A DNA stretch of 64,000 nucleotides. It comes from Nomia melanderi. Lineage: Eukaryota > Arthropoda > Insecta > Hymenoptera > Halictidae. The DNA is taken from assembly GCF_051020985.1 (NCBI RefSeq), contig NW_027475141.1, positions 1,364,001 through 1,428,000 on the forward strand, written 5' to 3'. Every line of letters starts with the position of its first letter. The first letter of the stretch is position 1. This document shows positions 12,657-24,903 of the stretch, in pieces. The notes under the pieces were generated by a model. The model was not told where the DNA came from, did no database searches, and worked only from the letters and a program-made list of their open reading frames with translations. The position numbers were made by a program, and so were the translations under genes.

Positions 12657-13356
12657 TATCACCCGAGATATCACCTGATATATAATGGATTTTTCCCTGA
12701 CCCTGACAGTCCGGCTGCATGAGACTGTGGTTTTCTCGGCCCCTGGTGGTCCGAGGTCGTTCCCGCTGAACAGACTCATGCGCCAGGGCCTCCTACAGAC
12801 AATGAACTTTGACTTATTGCGCTATCTGTAATAGCACCCGAGATATCACCAGATATATATTGGATTTTTCCCTGACCCTGAGTGTCCGGCCCCATGAGAC
12901 GGTGGTTTCCTCGGCCCCTGGTGGTCCGAGGTCGTTCCCGCTGCCCAGATTCATGCACCAGGGCCTCCTGCAGATAATTGACTTTGGTTTATTGCGCTAT
13001 CTCTAATAGCACCCGAGATATCACCAGATATATATTGGATTTTCCCCTGACCCTGAGGGTCCGGCCCCATGAGACAGTAGTTTTCTCGGCCACTGGTGGT
13101 CCGAGGTCGTTCTCGCTGCACAGATTCATCCGCCAGGGCCTCCTACAGACAATGCACTTTGATTTATTGCGCTATCTGTAATAGCACCCGCGATATCACC
13201 AGATATATTTTGGATTTTTCCCTGACCCTGAGTGTCCGGCCCCATGAGACGGTGGTTTTCTCGGCCCCTGGTGGTCCGAGGTCGTTCCCGCTGCCCAGAT
13301 TCATGCGCCAGGTCCTCCTGCAGATAATTCACTTTGGTTTATTGCTCTATCTCTAA
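12657..13356. repeat. Four-monomer block, degenerate 23-monomer repeat copy 1
   Basis: Ordered markers: CTGAACAGACTCATG with ATGAACTTTGACTT (12657), CATGCACCAGG with ATAATTGAC (12832), GAGGGTCCGG with CATCCGCC (13007), CACCCGCGATATC with TATTTTGG (13182). Confidence 0.8.
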
Positions 13357-15280
13357 TAGCACCCGAGATATCACCAGATATATATTGGATTTTTCCCTGA
13401 CCCTGAGTGGCCGGCCCCATGAGACGGTGGTTTTCTCGGCCCCTGGTGGTCCGAGGTCGTTCCCGCTTCATAGAATCATGCGCCAGGGCCTCCGGCAGAT
13501 AATTCACTTTGGTTTATTGCGCTATCTCTAATAGCACCCGAGATATCACCAGATATATATTGGATTTTTCCCTGACCCTGAGTGTCCGGCCATATGAGAC
13601 GGTGGTTTTCTCGGCCCCTGGTGGTCCGAGGTCGTTCCCGCTGCACAGAATAATGCGCGAAGGCTTCCTGCTGACAATGCACTCTGATTTATCGCGCTAT
13701 CTCTAATAGCACCCGAGATATAACCAGATATATAATGGATTTTTCCCTGACCCTGACAGTCCGGCCCCATGAGACGGTGATTTTCTCGGCCCCTGGCTGT
13801 CCGAGGTCGATCCTGCTGCACAGATTCATGCGCCAATGCTTCCTGCAGACAATTCACTTTGGTTTATTGCGCTATCTGTAATAGCACCCGAGATATCACC
13901 AGATATATATTGGATTTTTCCTTGACCCTGACAGTCCGGCCCCATTTGTCGTTGGTTTTCTCGGTCCCTCGTTCTCCGAGGTCGATCCCGCTGCACAGAT
14001 TCGTGCGCCAGGGCCCCTTGCAGATAATTCACTTTGATTTATTGCGCTATCTCTAATAGCACCCGAGATATCACCAGATATATATTGGATTTTTCCTTGC
14101 CCCTGAGTGTCCGGCCCCATGAGACGGTGATTTTCTCGGCCCCTGGTGTTCCGAGGTCGATCCCGCTGCACAGATTCATGCGCCAGGGCCTCCTACAGAC
14201 AATGCACTTTGATTTATTGCGCTATCTGTAATAGCACCCGAGATATCACTAGATATATATTGGATTCTCCCCTGACCCTGAGTGTACGGCCCCATGAGAC
14301 GGTAGTTTTCTAGGCCCCTGGTGGTCCGAGATCGTTCCCGCTGCACAGATTCATGCGCCAGGGCCTCCTGCAGATAATTCACTTTGGTTTGTTGCGCTAT
14401 CTCTAATAGCACCCGAGATATCACTAGATATATATTGGATTTTCCCCTGACCCTGAGTGTCCGGCACCATGAGACGGTAGTTTTCTCGGCCCCTGGTGGT
14501 CCGAGATCGTTCCCGCTGCACATATTCATGCGTCAGGACCCCTGCAGATAATTCACTTTGATTTATTGCGCTATCTGTAATAGCACCCGAGATATCACCA
14601 GATATATATTGGATTTTCCCCTGACCCTGAGTGTCCGGCCCCATGAGACGGTGATTTTCTCGGCCCCTGGTTGTCCGAGGTCGATCCCGCTGCACAGATT
14701 CATGCGCCAGGGCCTCCTGTAGATAATTCACTTTGGTTTATTGCGCTATCTCTAATAGCACTCGAGATATAACCGGATATATATTGGATTTTTCCCTGAC
14801 CCTGACAGTCCGGCATCATGTATCGGTGGTTTTCTCGGCCCCTGGTGGTCCGAGGTCGTTGCCGCTGCACAGATTCATGCGCCAGGGCCTCCTGCAGATA
14901 ATTCACTTTGGTTTGTTGCGCTATCTCTAATAGCACCCGAGATATCACCAGATATATATTGGATTTTTCCCTGACCCTGGCAGTCCGGCCCCATGAGACG
15001 GTGATTTTCTCGGCCCCTGGTTGTCCGAGGTCGATCCCGCTGCACAGATTCATGCGCCAATGCTTCCTGCAGACAAATCACTTTGGTTTATTGCGCTATC
15101 TCTAATAGATCCCGAGATATCACCAGATATATATTGGATTTTCCCCTGACCCTGAGTGTCCGGCCCCATGAGACGTTGGTTTTCTCGGCCCCTGGTGGTC
15201 CGAGGTCGTTCGCGCTGCCCATATTCATGCGCCAGGGCCTCCTACCGACAATGCACTTTGATTTATTGCGCTATCTGTAA

Positions 15281-15455
15281 TAGCACCCGAGAAAGCACCA
15301 TATATATGCTGGATTTTTACATGACTTTGGGTGACGGATACCGAAAATCTGTAATTTTCTTGGCCCCTGGTGGTCCGAGGTCGTTCCCGCTACACAGATT
15401 CATTCGCCAGGTCCTCCTGCAGATAATTCACTTTGGTTTATTGCTCTATCTCTAA
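15281..15455. repeat. D-type monomer
   Basis: GAGAAAGCACCATATATATG form with GTGACGGATACCGAAAATC. It is an isolated D unit inside a long A-type run. Confidence 0.85.
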
Positions 15456-15805
15456 TAGCACCCGAGATATCACCAGATATATATTGGATTTTTCCCTGAC
15501 CCTGATTGTCCGGCCACATGAGACGGTGGTTTTCTCGGCCCCTGGTGGTCCGAGGTCGTTCCCGCTTCATAGAATCATGCGCCAGGGCCTCCTGCAGATA
15601 ATTCACTTTGGTTTATTGCGCTATCTCTAATAGCACCCGAGATATCACCAGATATATATTGGATTCTTCCCTGACCCTGAGTGTCCGGGCCCATGAGACG
15701 GTGGTTTTCTAGGCCCCTGGTGGTCCGAGGTCGTTGCCGCTGCACAGATTCATGCGCCAGGGCCTCCTGCAGATAATTCACTTTGGTTTATTGCGCTATC
15801 TCTAA
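15456..15805. repeat. Copy of 11257-11606
   Basis: Same pair of marked units; the second differs at GTTGCCGCTGCACAG against GTTCCCGCTGGAGAG. Confidence 0.78.
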
Positions 15806-16505
15806 TAGCACCCGAGATTTCACCAGATATATATCGGATTTTTCCCTGACCCTGAGTGTCCGGCCCCATGAGACGGTGGTTTTCTCGGCCTCTGGTGGTC
15901 CGAGGTCGTTCCCGCTGGACAGATGCATGCACCAGGGCCTCCTGCAGATAATTCACTATGGCTTATTGCGCTATCTCTAATAGGACCCGAGATATCACCA
16001 GATATATATTGGATTTTTCCCTGACCCTGAGTGTCCGGCCCCATGAGACGGTGGTTTTCTCGGCCCCTGGTGGTCCGAGGTCGTTCCCGCTGGACAGATG
16101 CATGCGCCAGGGCCTCCTGCAGATAATTCACTTTGGCTTATTGCGCTATCTCTAATAGGACCCGAGATATCACCAGATATATATTGGATTTTTCCCTGAC
16201 CCTGAGTGTCCGTCCCCATGAGACGGTGGTTTTCTCGGCCCCTGGTGGTCCGAGGTCGTTCCCGCTACACAGATTCATGCGCCAGGGACTCCCACAGACA
16301 ATGCACTTTGATTTATTGCGCTATCTGTAATAGCACCCGAGATATCACCAGATATATATTGGATTTTTCCCTGACCCTGAGTGTCCGGCACTATGAGACG
16401 GTGGTTTTGTCGGCCCCTGGTGGTCCGAGGTCGTTCCCGCTGGACAGATTCATGCGCCAGGGCCTCCTGCAGATAATTCACTTTGGTTTATTGCGCTATC
16501 TCTAA

Positions 16506-17905
16506 TAGCACTCGAGATTTCAGCAGATATATATTGGATTTTTCCCTGACCCTGAGTGTCCGTCCCCATGAGACGGTGGTTTTATCGGCCCCTGGTGGTC
16601 CAAGGTCGTTCCCGCTGCACAGAATAATGCGCGAAGGCTTCCTGCTGACAATGCACTCTGATTTATCGCGCTATCTCTAATAGCACCCGAGATATCACCA
16701 GATATATAATGGATTTTTCCCTGACCCTGACAGTCCGGCTCCATGAGACTGTGGTTTTCTCGGCCCCTGGTGGTCCGAGGTCGTTCCCGCTGAACAGACT
16801 CATGCGCCAGGGCCTCCTACAGACAATGAACTTTGACTTATTGCGCTATCTGTAATAGCACCCGAGATATCACCAGATATATATTGGATTTTTCCCTGAC
16901 CCTGATTGTCCGGCCCCATGAGACGGTGGTTTTCTCGGCCCCTGATGTTCCGAGGTCGTTCCCGCTGCCCAGATTCATGCACCAGGGCCTCCTGCAGATA
17001 ATTGACTTTGGTTTATTGCGCTATCTCTAATAGCACCCGAGATATCACCAGATATATATTGGATTTTCCCCTGACCCTGAGGGTCCGGCCCCATGAGACA
17101 GTAGTTTTCTCGGCCACTGGTGGTCCGAGGTCGTTCTCGCTGCACAGATTCATCCGCCAGGGCCTCCTACAGACAATGCACTTTGATTTATTGCGCTATC
17201 TGTAATAGCACCCGCGATATCACCAGCTATATTTTGGATTTTTCCCTGACCCTGAGTGTCCGGCCCCATGAGACGGTGGTTTTCTCGGCCCCTGGTGGTC
17301 CGAGGTCGTTCCCGCTGCCCAGATTCATGCGCCAGGGCCTCCTGCAAATAATTCACTTTGGTTTATTGCGCTATCTCTAATAGCACCCGTGATATCACCA
17401 GATATATATTGGATTTTTCCCTGACCCTGAGTGTCCGGCCCCATGAGACTGTGGTTTTCTCGGCCCCTGGTGGTCCGAGGTCGTTCCCGCTGCACAGAAT
17501 CATGCGCCAGGGCCTCCTACAGACAATGCACTTTGATGTATTGGGCTATCTGTAATAGCACCCGAGATATCACCAGATATATATTGGATTTTTCCCTGAC
17601 CCTGAGTGTCCGGCCCTATGAGACGGTGGTTTTCTCGGCCCCTGGTGGTCCGAGGTCGTTCCCGCTGCACAGAATAATGCGCGAAGGCTTCCTGCTGACA
17701 ATGCACTCTGATTTATCGCGCTATCTCTAATAGCACCCGAGATATCACCAGATATATAATGGATTTTTCCCTGACCCTGACAGTCCGGCTCCATGAGACT
17801 GTGGTTTTCTCGGCCCCTGGTGGTCCGAGGACGTTCCCGCTGAACAGACTCATGCGCCAGGGCCTCCTACAGACAATGAACTTTGATTTATTGCGCTATC
17901 TGTAA
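16506..17905. repeat. Six-monomer spaced repeat (1050 bp)
   Basis: Units 16506 and 17556 share AATAATGCGCGAAGGCTTCC and CACTCTGATTTATCGCGC. Units 16681 and 17731 share ATATATAATGG, CCGGCTCCATGAGACTG and CTGAACAGACTCATG. Confidence 0.75.
16681..17380. repeat. Four-monomer block, copy 2
   Basis: All four marked units recur in order 4024 bp from 12657-13356 with scattered substitutions. Unit 17381 then matches 12307 instead, showing a change of register. Confidence 0.8.
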
Positions 17906-18080
17906 TAGCACCCGAGATAGCACCAGATATATATTGGATTTTTCCCTGACCCTGACAGTCCGGCCCCATGAGACGGTGATTTTCTCGACCCCTGGTGGTC
18001 CGAGGTCGATCCCGCTGCACAGATTCATGCGCTAGGGCCTCCTGCAGACAATGTTCTTTGATTTATTGCGCTATCTGTAA

Positions 18081-19304
18081 TAGCACCCGAGATATCATCA
18101 GATATATATTGGATTTTTCCCTGACCCTGACAGTCCGGCCCCATGAGACGGTAGTTTTCTCTGCCCCTGATGGTCCGAGATCGTTCCCGCTGCACAGATT
18201 CATGCGGCAGGGCCCCCTGCAGATAATTTACTTTCGTTTATTGCGCTATCTCTGATAGCACCCGAGATATTACCAGATATATATTGGATTTTTCCCTGAC
18301 CCTGTGTGCCCGGCCCCATGTTTCGGTGGTTTTCTCGACCCCTGGTGGTCCGAGGTCGATCCCGCTGCACAGATTCATGCGCCAGGGACCCTTGCAGATA
18401 ATTCACTTTGATTTATTGCGTTATCTCTAATAGCATCCGAGATGTCTCCAGATATATATTGGATTTTTCCCTGACCCTGACAGACCGACCCCATGAGACT
18501 GTGATTTTCTCGGCCCCTGGTGGACCGAGGTCGATCCCATTGCACAGATTCATGCGCCAGGGCCTCCTGCATACAATGCACTTTGATTTATTGTGCTATC
18601 TGTAATAGCACCCGAGATATCACCAGATATATATTGGATTTTTCCCTGACCCTGACAGTCCGGCCCCATGAGGCGGTGATTTTCTCGGCCCCTGGTGGTC
18701 CGAGGTCGATCCTGCTGCACGGATTCATGCGCCAGGGCCTCCTACAGACAATGCACTTTGATTTATTGCGCTATCTCTAATTGCACCCGAGATATCACCG
18801 GATATATATTTGATTTTTCCTTGACCCTGACAGTCCGGCCCCATTTGTCGATGGTTTTCTCGGTCCCTCGTTGTCCGAGGTCGATCCCGCTGCACAGATT
18901 CGTGCGCCAGGGCCCCTTGCAGATAATTCACTTTGATTTATTGCGCTATCTCTAATAGCACCCGAGATATCACCAGATATATATTGGATTTTTACCAGGC
19001 CCTGACAGTCCGACCCAATGAGACGGTGATTTTCTCGGTCCCTGGTGGTCCGAGGTCGTTCCCGCTGCACAGATTCATGCGGCAGGGCCCCCTGCAGATA
19101 ATTTACTTTCGTTTATTGCGCTATATCTGATAGCACCCGGGATATTACCAGATATATATTGGATTTTCCCTGACCCTGAGTAACCGGCCCCATGTGTCGG
19201 TGGTTTTCTCGGCCCCTGGTAGTCCGAGGTCGATACCGCTGCACAGATTCATGCGCCAGGGCCTCCTGCAGACAATGCACTTTGGTTTATTGCGCTATCT
19301 CTAA
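18081..19304. repeat. Five-monomer spaced repeat (875 bp)
   Basis: Units 18081 and 18956 share CATGCGGCAGGGCCC and ATTTACTTTCGTTTATT. The next units, 18256 and 19131, share GATATTACCAG. Confidence 0.75.
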
Positions 19305-20823
19305 TAGCACCCGAGATATCACCAGATATATATTGGATTTTTCCCTGACCCTGAGGGTCCGGCCCCATGAGACTGTAGTTTTCTCGGCCCCTGGTTGTCC
19401 GAGGTCGGTCCCGCTGCACAGATTCATGGGCTAGGGCCCCCTGCAGATAGTTCACTTTGGTTTAGTTCGCTATCTGTGAGAGCACCCGAGATATCACCAG
19501 ATATATATTGTATTTTTCCACGACCCTGAGTGTCCGGCCCCATGTGTCGGTGGTTTTCTCGGCCCCTGTTGGTCCGAGGTGGTTCCCGCTGCTCAGATTC
19601 ATGCGCCAGGGCCCGCTGCAGATAATTCACTTTCTTTCAGTGAGCTATCTGTAAGAGCACCCGAGATATCATCAGAAATATATTGAATTTTTCCCCGACC
19701 CTGAGTGTCCGGTCCCATGTGTCGGTGGTTTTCTCGAACCCTGGGGGTCCGAGGACGTTCCCGCTGCACAGATTCATGCGCCAGGGCCTCCTACAGACAA
19801 TGCACTTTGATTTATTGCGCTATCTGTAATAGCACCCGTGATATCAACAGATATATATTGGATTTTTCCCTGAACCTGAGGGTCCGGCCCCATGTGACGG
19901 TAGTTTTCTCGGCCCCTGGTGGCCCGAGGTCGTTCCCGCTGCACAGATTCATGCGCTAGGGCCTCCTGCAGACAATGCACTTTGATTTATTGTGCAATCT
20001 CTAGTAGCACCCGAGATATCACCAGATATATATTGGATTTTTCCCTGACCCTGACAGTCCGGCCCCATGAGACGGTGACTTTCTCGGCCCCTGGTGGTCC
20101 GAGGTCGATCCCGCTGCACAGATTCATGCGCGAGGGCCTCCTGCAGACAATGCACTTTGATTTATTGCGGTATCTCTAATAGCACCCGTAATATCACCAG
20201 ATATATATTGGATTTTTCCCTGAACCTGACAGTCCGACCCCATGAGACGGTGGTTTTCTCGGCCCCTGGTTGTCCGAGGTCGTTCCCGCTGCACAGATTC
20301 ATGCGCGAGGGCCTCCTGCAGACAATGCACTTTGATTTATTGCGGTATCTCTAATAGCACCCGAAATATCACCAGATATATATTGGATTTTTCCCTGACC
20401 CTGACAGTCCGACACCATGAGACGGTGGTTTTCTCGGCCCGTGGTGGTCCGAGGTCGTTCCCGCTGCACAGATTCCTGCGCTAGGGCCTCCTGCAGACAA
20501 TGCACTTTGATTTATTGCGCAATCTGTAATAGCACCCGAGATATCACCGGATATATAATGGATTTTTCCCTGACCCTGACAGTCCGGCCCCATGAGACGG
20601 TGATTTTCTCGGCCCCTGGTGGTCCGAGGTCGATCCCGCTGCACAGATTCATGCGCCAGGGTCTCCTGCCGACAATGCACTTTGGTTTATTGCGCTATCT
20701 CTAATAGCACACGAGATATCACCAGATATATATTGGATTTTTCCCTGACCCTGAGTGTCCGGCCCCATGTGTCGGTGGTTTTCTCGGCCCCTGTTGGTCC
20801 CAGGTCGTTGCCGCTGCTCAGAT

Positions 20824-22081
20824 TCATGCGCCAGGGCCTCCCGCAGACAAAGCACTTTGATATATTGTGCTATCTGTAACAGCACCCGAGAAACCTCCAT
20901 ATATATGCTGGATTTTTACATGATTTTGGGTGACGGATACCGAAAATCTGTAATTTTCTCGACCCCTGGTGGTCCGAGGTCGACCCCGCTGCACAGATTC
21001 ATGCGCCAGGGCCTCCTGCAGACAATGCACTATGGATTATTGCGCTATCTCTAATAGCAGCCGAGATATCACCAGATATATATTGAATTTTTCCCTGGCC
21101 CTAGGTGTCCGGCCCCATGAGACGGTAGTTTTCTCGGCCCCTGGTAGTCCGAGGACGTTCCCGCTGAACAGATGCATGCGCCAGGGCCTCCTGCAGATAA
21201 TTGACTTCGGTTTATTGCGCTATCTGTAATAGCACCCGAGATATCACCAGATTTATATTGGATTTTTCGCTGACCCTGAGTGTCCGACCCCATGTGTCGA
21301 TGGTTTTCTCGGTCCCTCGTGGTCCGATGTCGATCCCGCTGCACAGATTCATGCTCCAGGGCCCCCTGCAGATGATTCACTTTGATTTATTGCGCTATCT
21401 CTAATAGCACCCGAGATATCACCAGATATATATTGGATTTTTCCCCGACCCTGAGTGGCCGGCCCCATGTGTCGATGGTTTTCTCGGTCCCTCGTAGTCC
21501 GAGGCCGATCCCGCTGCACAGATTCATGCGCCAGGGCCCCACGCAGATAATTCACTTTGATTTATTGCGCTATCTCTAATAGCACCCGAGATATCACCAG
21601 ATATGTATTGGATTTTTCGCTGACCCTGAGTGTCCGACCCCATGAGACGGTGGTTTTCTCGGCCCCTGGTGGTCCGAGGTCGTTCCCGCTGCACATATTC
21701 ATGCGCCAGGGCCTCCTACAGACAATGCACTTTGGTTTATTGCGCTATCTCTAATAGCACCCGAGATATCACCAGATATATACTGGATTTTTCCCTGACC
21801 CTGACATTCCGGCCCCATGAGACGGTGATTTTCTCGGACCCTGGTGGTCCGAGGTCGTTCCCGCTGCACCGGATCATGCGCCAGGGCTTCCTGGAGACAA
21901 TGCACTTTGATTTATTGCGCTACCTCTAATAGCACCCGAGATATCACCAGATATATATTTGATTTTTCCCTGACCCAGAGTGTCCGGCCCCATGAAGCAG
22001 AGATTTTCTCGGCCCCTGGTGGTCCGAGGTCGATCCCGCTGCACAGATTCATGCGCCAGGGCCTCCTGCAGACAATGCACT
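20824..22081. repeat. Nine-monomer tandem duplication, copy 1
   Basis: A 1258-bp tract identical by eye to 22399-23656. It starts at monomer position 120 of one unit and ends at position 152 of another. Its first full unit is the D-type 20880. Confidence 0.9.
20880..21054. repeat. D-type monomer
   Basis: GAGAAACCTCC form with ATGATTTTGGGTGACGG; the unit opens with CAGCA instead of TAGCA. It is part of the 9-monomer duplication. Confidence 0.85.
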
Positions 22082-22104
22082 TTGATTTATTGCGCTATCT
22101 CTAA

Positions 22105-22279
22105 TTGCACCCGAGATATCACCGGATATATATTTGATTTTTCCTTGACCCTGACAGTCCGGCCCCATTTGTCGATGGTTTTCTCGGTCCCTCGTTGTCC
22201 GAGGTCGATCCCGCTGAACAGATGCATGCGCCAGGGCCTCCTGCAGATAATTGACTTTGGTTTATTGCGCTGTCTCTAA
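22105..22279. repeat. Chimeric C-type monomer
   Basis: The 5' part (TTGCACCCGAG, CACCGGATATATATTTG, CATTTGTCGATGG, CGTTGTCCGAGG) equals unit 18781. The 3' part (CTGAACAGATGCATG, ATAATTGAC) equals the end of unit 21055. The join falls near GATCCCGCTG. Confidence 0.82.
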
Positions 22280-22398
22280 TAGCACCAGAGATATCACCAG
22301 ATATATATTGGATACTCCCCGGACCCTGAGTGTCCTGCCCCATAAGACAGTGATTTTCCCGGCCCCTGGTGGTCCGAAGTCGTTCCCGCTGCACCGAA

Positions 22399-23656
22399 TC
22401 ATGCGCCAGGGCCTCCCGCAGACAAAGCACTTTGATATATTGTGCTATCTGTAACAGCACCCGAGAAACCTCCATATATATGCTGGATTTTTACATGATT
22501 TTGGGTGACGGATACCGAAAATCTGTAATTTTCTCGACCCCTGGTGGTCCGAGGTCGACCCCGCTGCACAGATTCATGCGCCAGGGCCTCCTGCAGACAA
22601 TGCACTATGGATTATTGCGCTATCTCTAATAGCAGCCGAGATATCACCAGATATATATTGAATTTTTCCCTGGCCCTAGGTGTCCGGCCCCATGAGACGG
22701 TAGTTTTCTCGGCCCCTGGTAGTCCGAGGACGTTCCCGCTGAACAGATGCATGCGCCAGGGCCTCCTGCAGATAATTGACTTCGGTTTATTGCGCTATCT
22801 GTAATAGCACCCGAGATATCACCAGATTTATATTGGATTTTTCGCTGACCCTGAGTGTCCGACCCCATGTGTCGATGGTTTTCTCGGTCCCTCGTGGTCC
22901 GATGTCGATCCCGCTGCACAGATTCATGCTCCAGGGCCCCCTGCAGATGATTCACTTTGATTTATTGCGCTATCTCTAATAGCACCCGAGATATCACCAG
23001 ATATATATTGGATTTTTCCCCGACCCTGAGTGGCCGGCCCCATGTGTCGATGGTTTTCTCGGTCCCTCGTAGTCCGAGGCCGATCCCGCTGCACAGATTC
23101 ATGCGCCAGGGCCCCACGCAGATAATTCACTTTGATTTATTGCGCTATCTCTAATAGCACCCGAGATATCACCAGATATGTATTGGATTTTTCGCTGACC
23201 CTGAGTGTCCGACCCCATGAGACGGTGGTTTTCTCGGCCCCTGGTGGTCCGAGGTCGTTCCCGCTGCACATATTCATGCGCCAGGGCCTCCTACAGACAA
23301 TGCACTTTGGTTTATTGCGCTATCTCTAATAGCACCCGAGATATCACCAGATATATACTGGATTTTTCCCTGACCCTGACATTCCGGCCCCATGAGACGG
23401 TGATTTTCTCGGACCCTGGTGGTCCGAGGTCGTTCCCGCTGCACCGGATCATGCGCCAGGGCTTCCTGGAGACAATGCACTTTGATTTATTGCGCTACCT
23501 CTAATAGCACCCGAGATATCACCAGATATATATTTGATTTTTCCCTGACCCAGAGTGTCCGGCCCCATGAAGCAGAGATTTTCTCGGCCCCTGGTGGTCC
23601 GAGGTCGATCCCGCTGCACAGATTCATGCGCCAGGGCCTCCTGCAGACAATGCACT
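22399..23656. repeat. Nine-monomer tandem duplication, copy 2
   Basis: Offset exactly 1575 bp from copy 1 with no difference seen. Just after the end the sequence (CTATGGATTATT, then AGCAGCCGAG) follows 21031 and 22606 rather than 22081, so a second exchange reused the same block. Confidence 0.9.
22455..22629. repeat. D-type monomer, copy of 20880-21054
   Basis: Read side by side with the unit 1575 bp upstream, no base difference was seen, including the rare CAGCA opening. Confidence 0.88.
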
Positions 23657-24204
23657 ATGGATTATTGCGCTATCTCTAATAGCAGCCGAGATATCACCAG
23701 ATATATATTGAATTTTTCCCTGGCCCTAGGTGTCCGGCCCCATGAGACGGTAGTTTTCTCGGCCCCTGGTGGTCCGAGGACGTTCCCGCTGAACAGATGC
23801 ATGCGCCAGGGCCTCCTGCAGATAATTGACTTTGGTTTATTGCGCTGTCTCTAATAGCACCAGAGATATCACCAGATATATATTGGATACTCCCCGGACC
23901 CTGAGTGTCCTGCCCCATAAGACAGTGATTTTCCCGGCCCCTGGTGGTCCGAAGTCGTTCCCGCTGCACCGAATCATGCGCCAGGGCTTCCTCGGGACAA
24001 TGCACTTTGATTTATTTCGCTATCTCTAATAGCACACGAGATATCACCAGATATATATTGGATTTTTCCCTGACCCTTAGTGTCCGGCCCCATGTGTCGG
24101 TGGTTTTCTCGGCCCCTGTTGGTCCGAGGTCGTTGCCGCTGCTCAGATTCATGCGCCAGGGCATCCCGCAGACAAAGCACTTTGATTTATTGTGCTATCT
24201 GTAA

Positions 24205-24379
24205 TAGCCCCCGAGAAAGCTCCATATAAATTCTGGATTTTTACATGACTTTGGGTGACCGATACCGAAAATCTGTAATTTTCTCGGCCCCTGGTGTTCC
24301 GATGTCGTTCCTGCTGCACAGATTCATGCGCAAGGGCCTCCTAAGGACAATGCACTTTGATTTATTTCGCTATCTGTAA
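24205..24379. repeat. D-type monomer
   Basis: GAGAAAGCTCCATATAAATT form with GTGACCGATACCGAAAATC. It corresponds to 20880 at 19 monomers distance, next to units that also match. Confidence 0.8.
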
Positions 24380-24728
24380 GAGCACCCGAGATATCACCAG
24401 ATATATATTGGATTTTTCGCTGACCCTGAGTGTCCGACCCCATGAGACGGTGGTTTTCTCGGCCCCTGGTGGTCCGATGTCTTTCCTGTTGCACAGATTC
24501 ATGCGCAAGGGCCTCCTACAGACAATGCACTTTGATTTATTGGGCTATCTGTAATAGCACCCGAGATATCACCAGATATATAGTGGATTTTTCCCTGACC
24601 CTGAGTGTCCGGCCCCATGAGACGGTGGTTTTCTCGGCCCCTGGTGGTCCGAGGTCGTTCCCGCTGAAGGAATCATGCGCCAGGGCTTCCTGCAGATAAT
24701 TCACTTTGGTTTAGCGCGCTACCTGTAA

Positions 24729-24903
24729 TAGAACCCGAGATATCACCAGATATATGCTGGATTTTCGCATGACATTGGGTGACGGATACCGAAAATCTGT
24801 AATTTTCTCGGCCCCTGGTGGTCCGAGGTCGTTCCTGCTGCACCGATTCATGCGCCAGGGTCTCCTACAGACAATGCACTTTGGTTCATTGAGCTATCTC
24901 TAA
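24729..24903. repeat. D-type monomer
   Basis: GATATCACC form with GGATTTTCGCATGACATTGG. Lies three units from another D unit, the closest unduplicated pair in the window. Confidence 0.8.
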
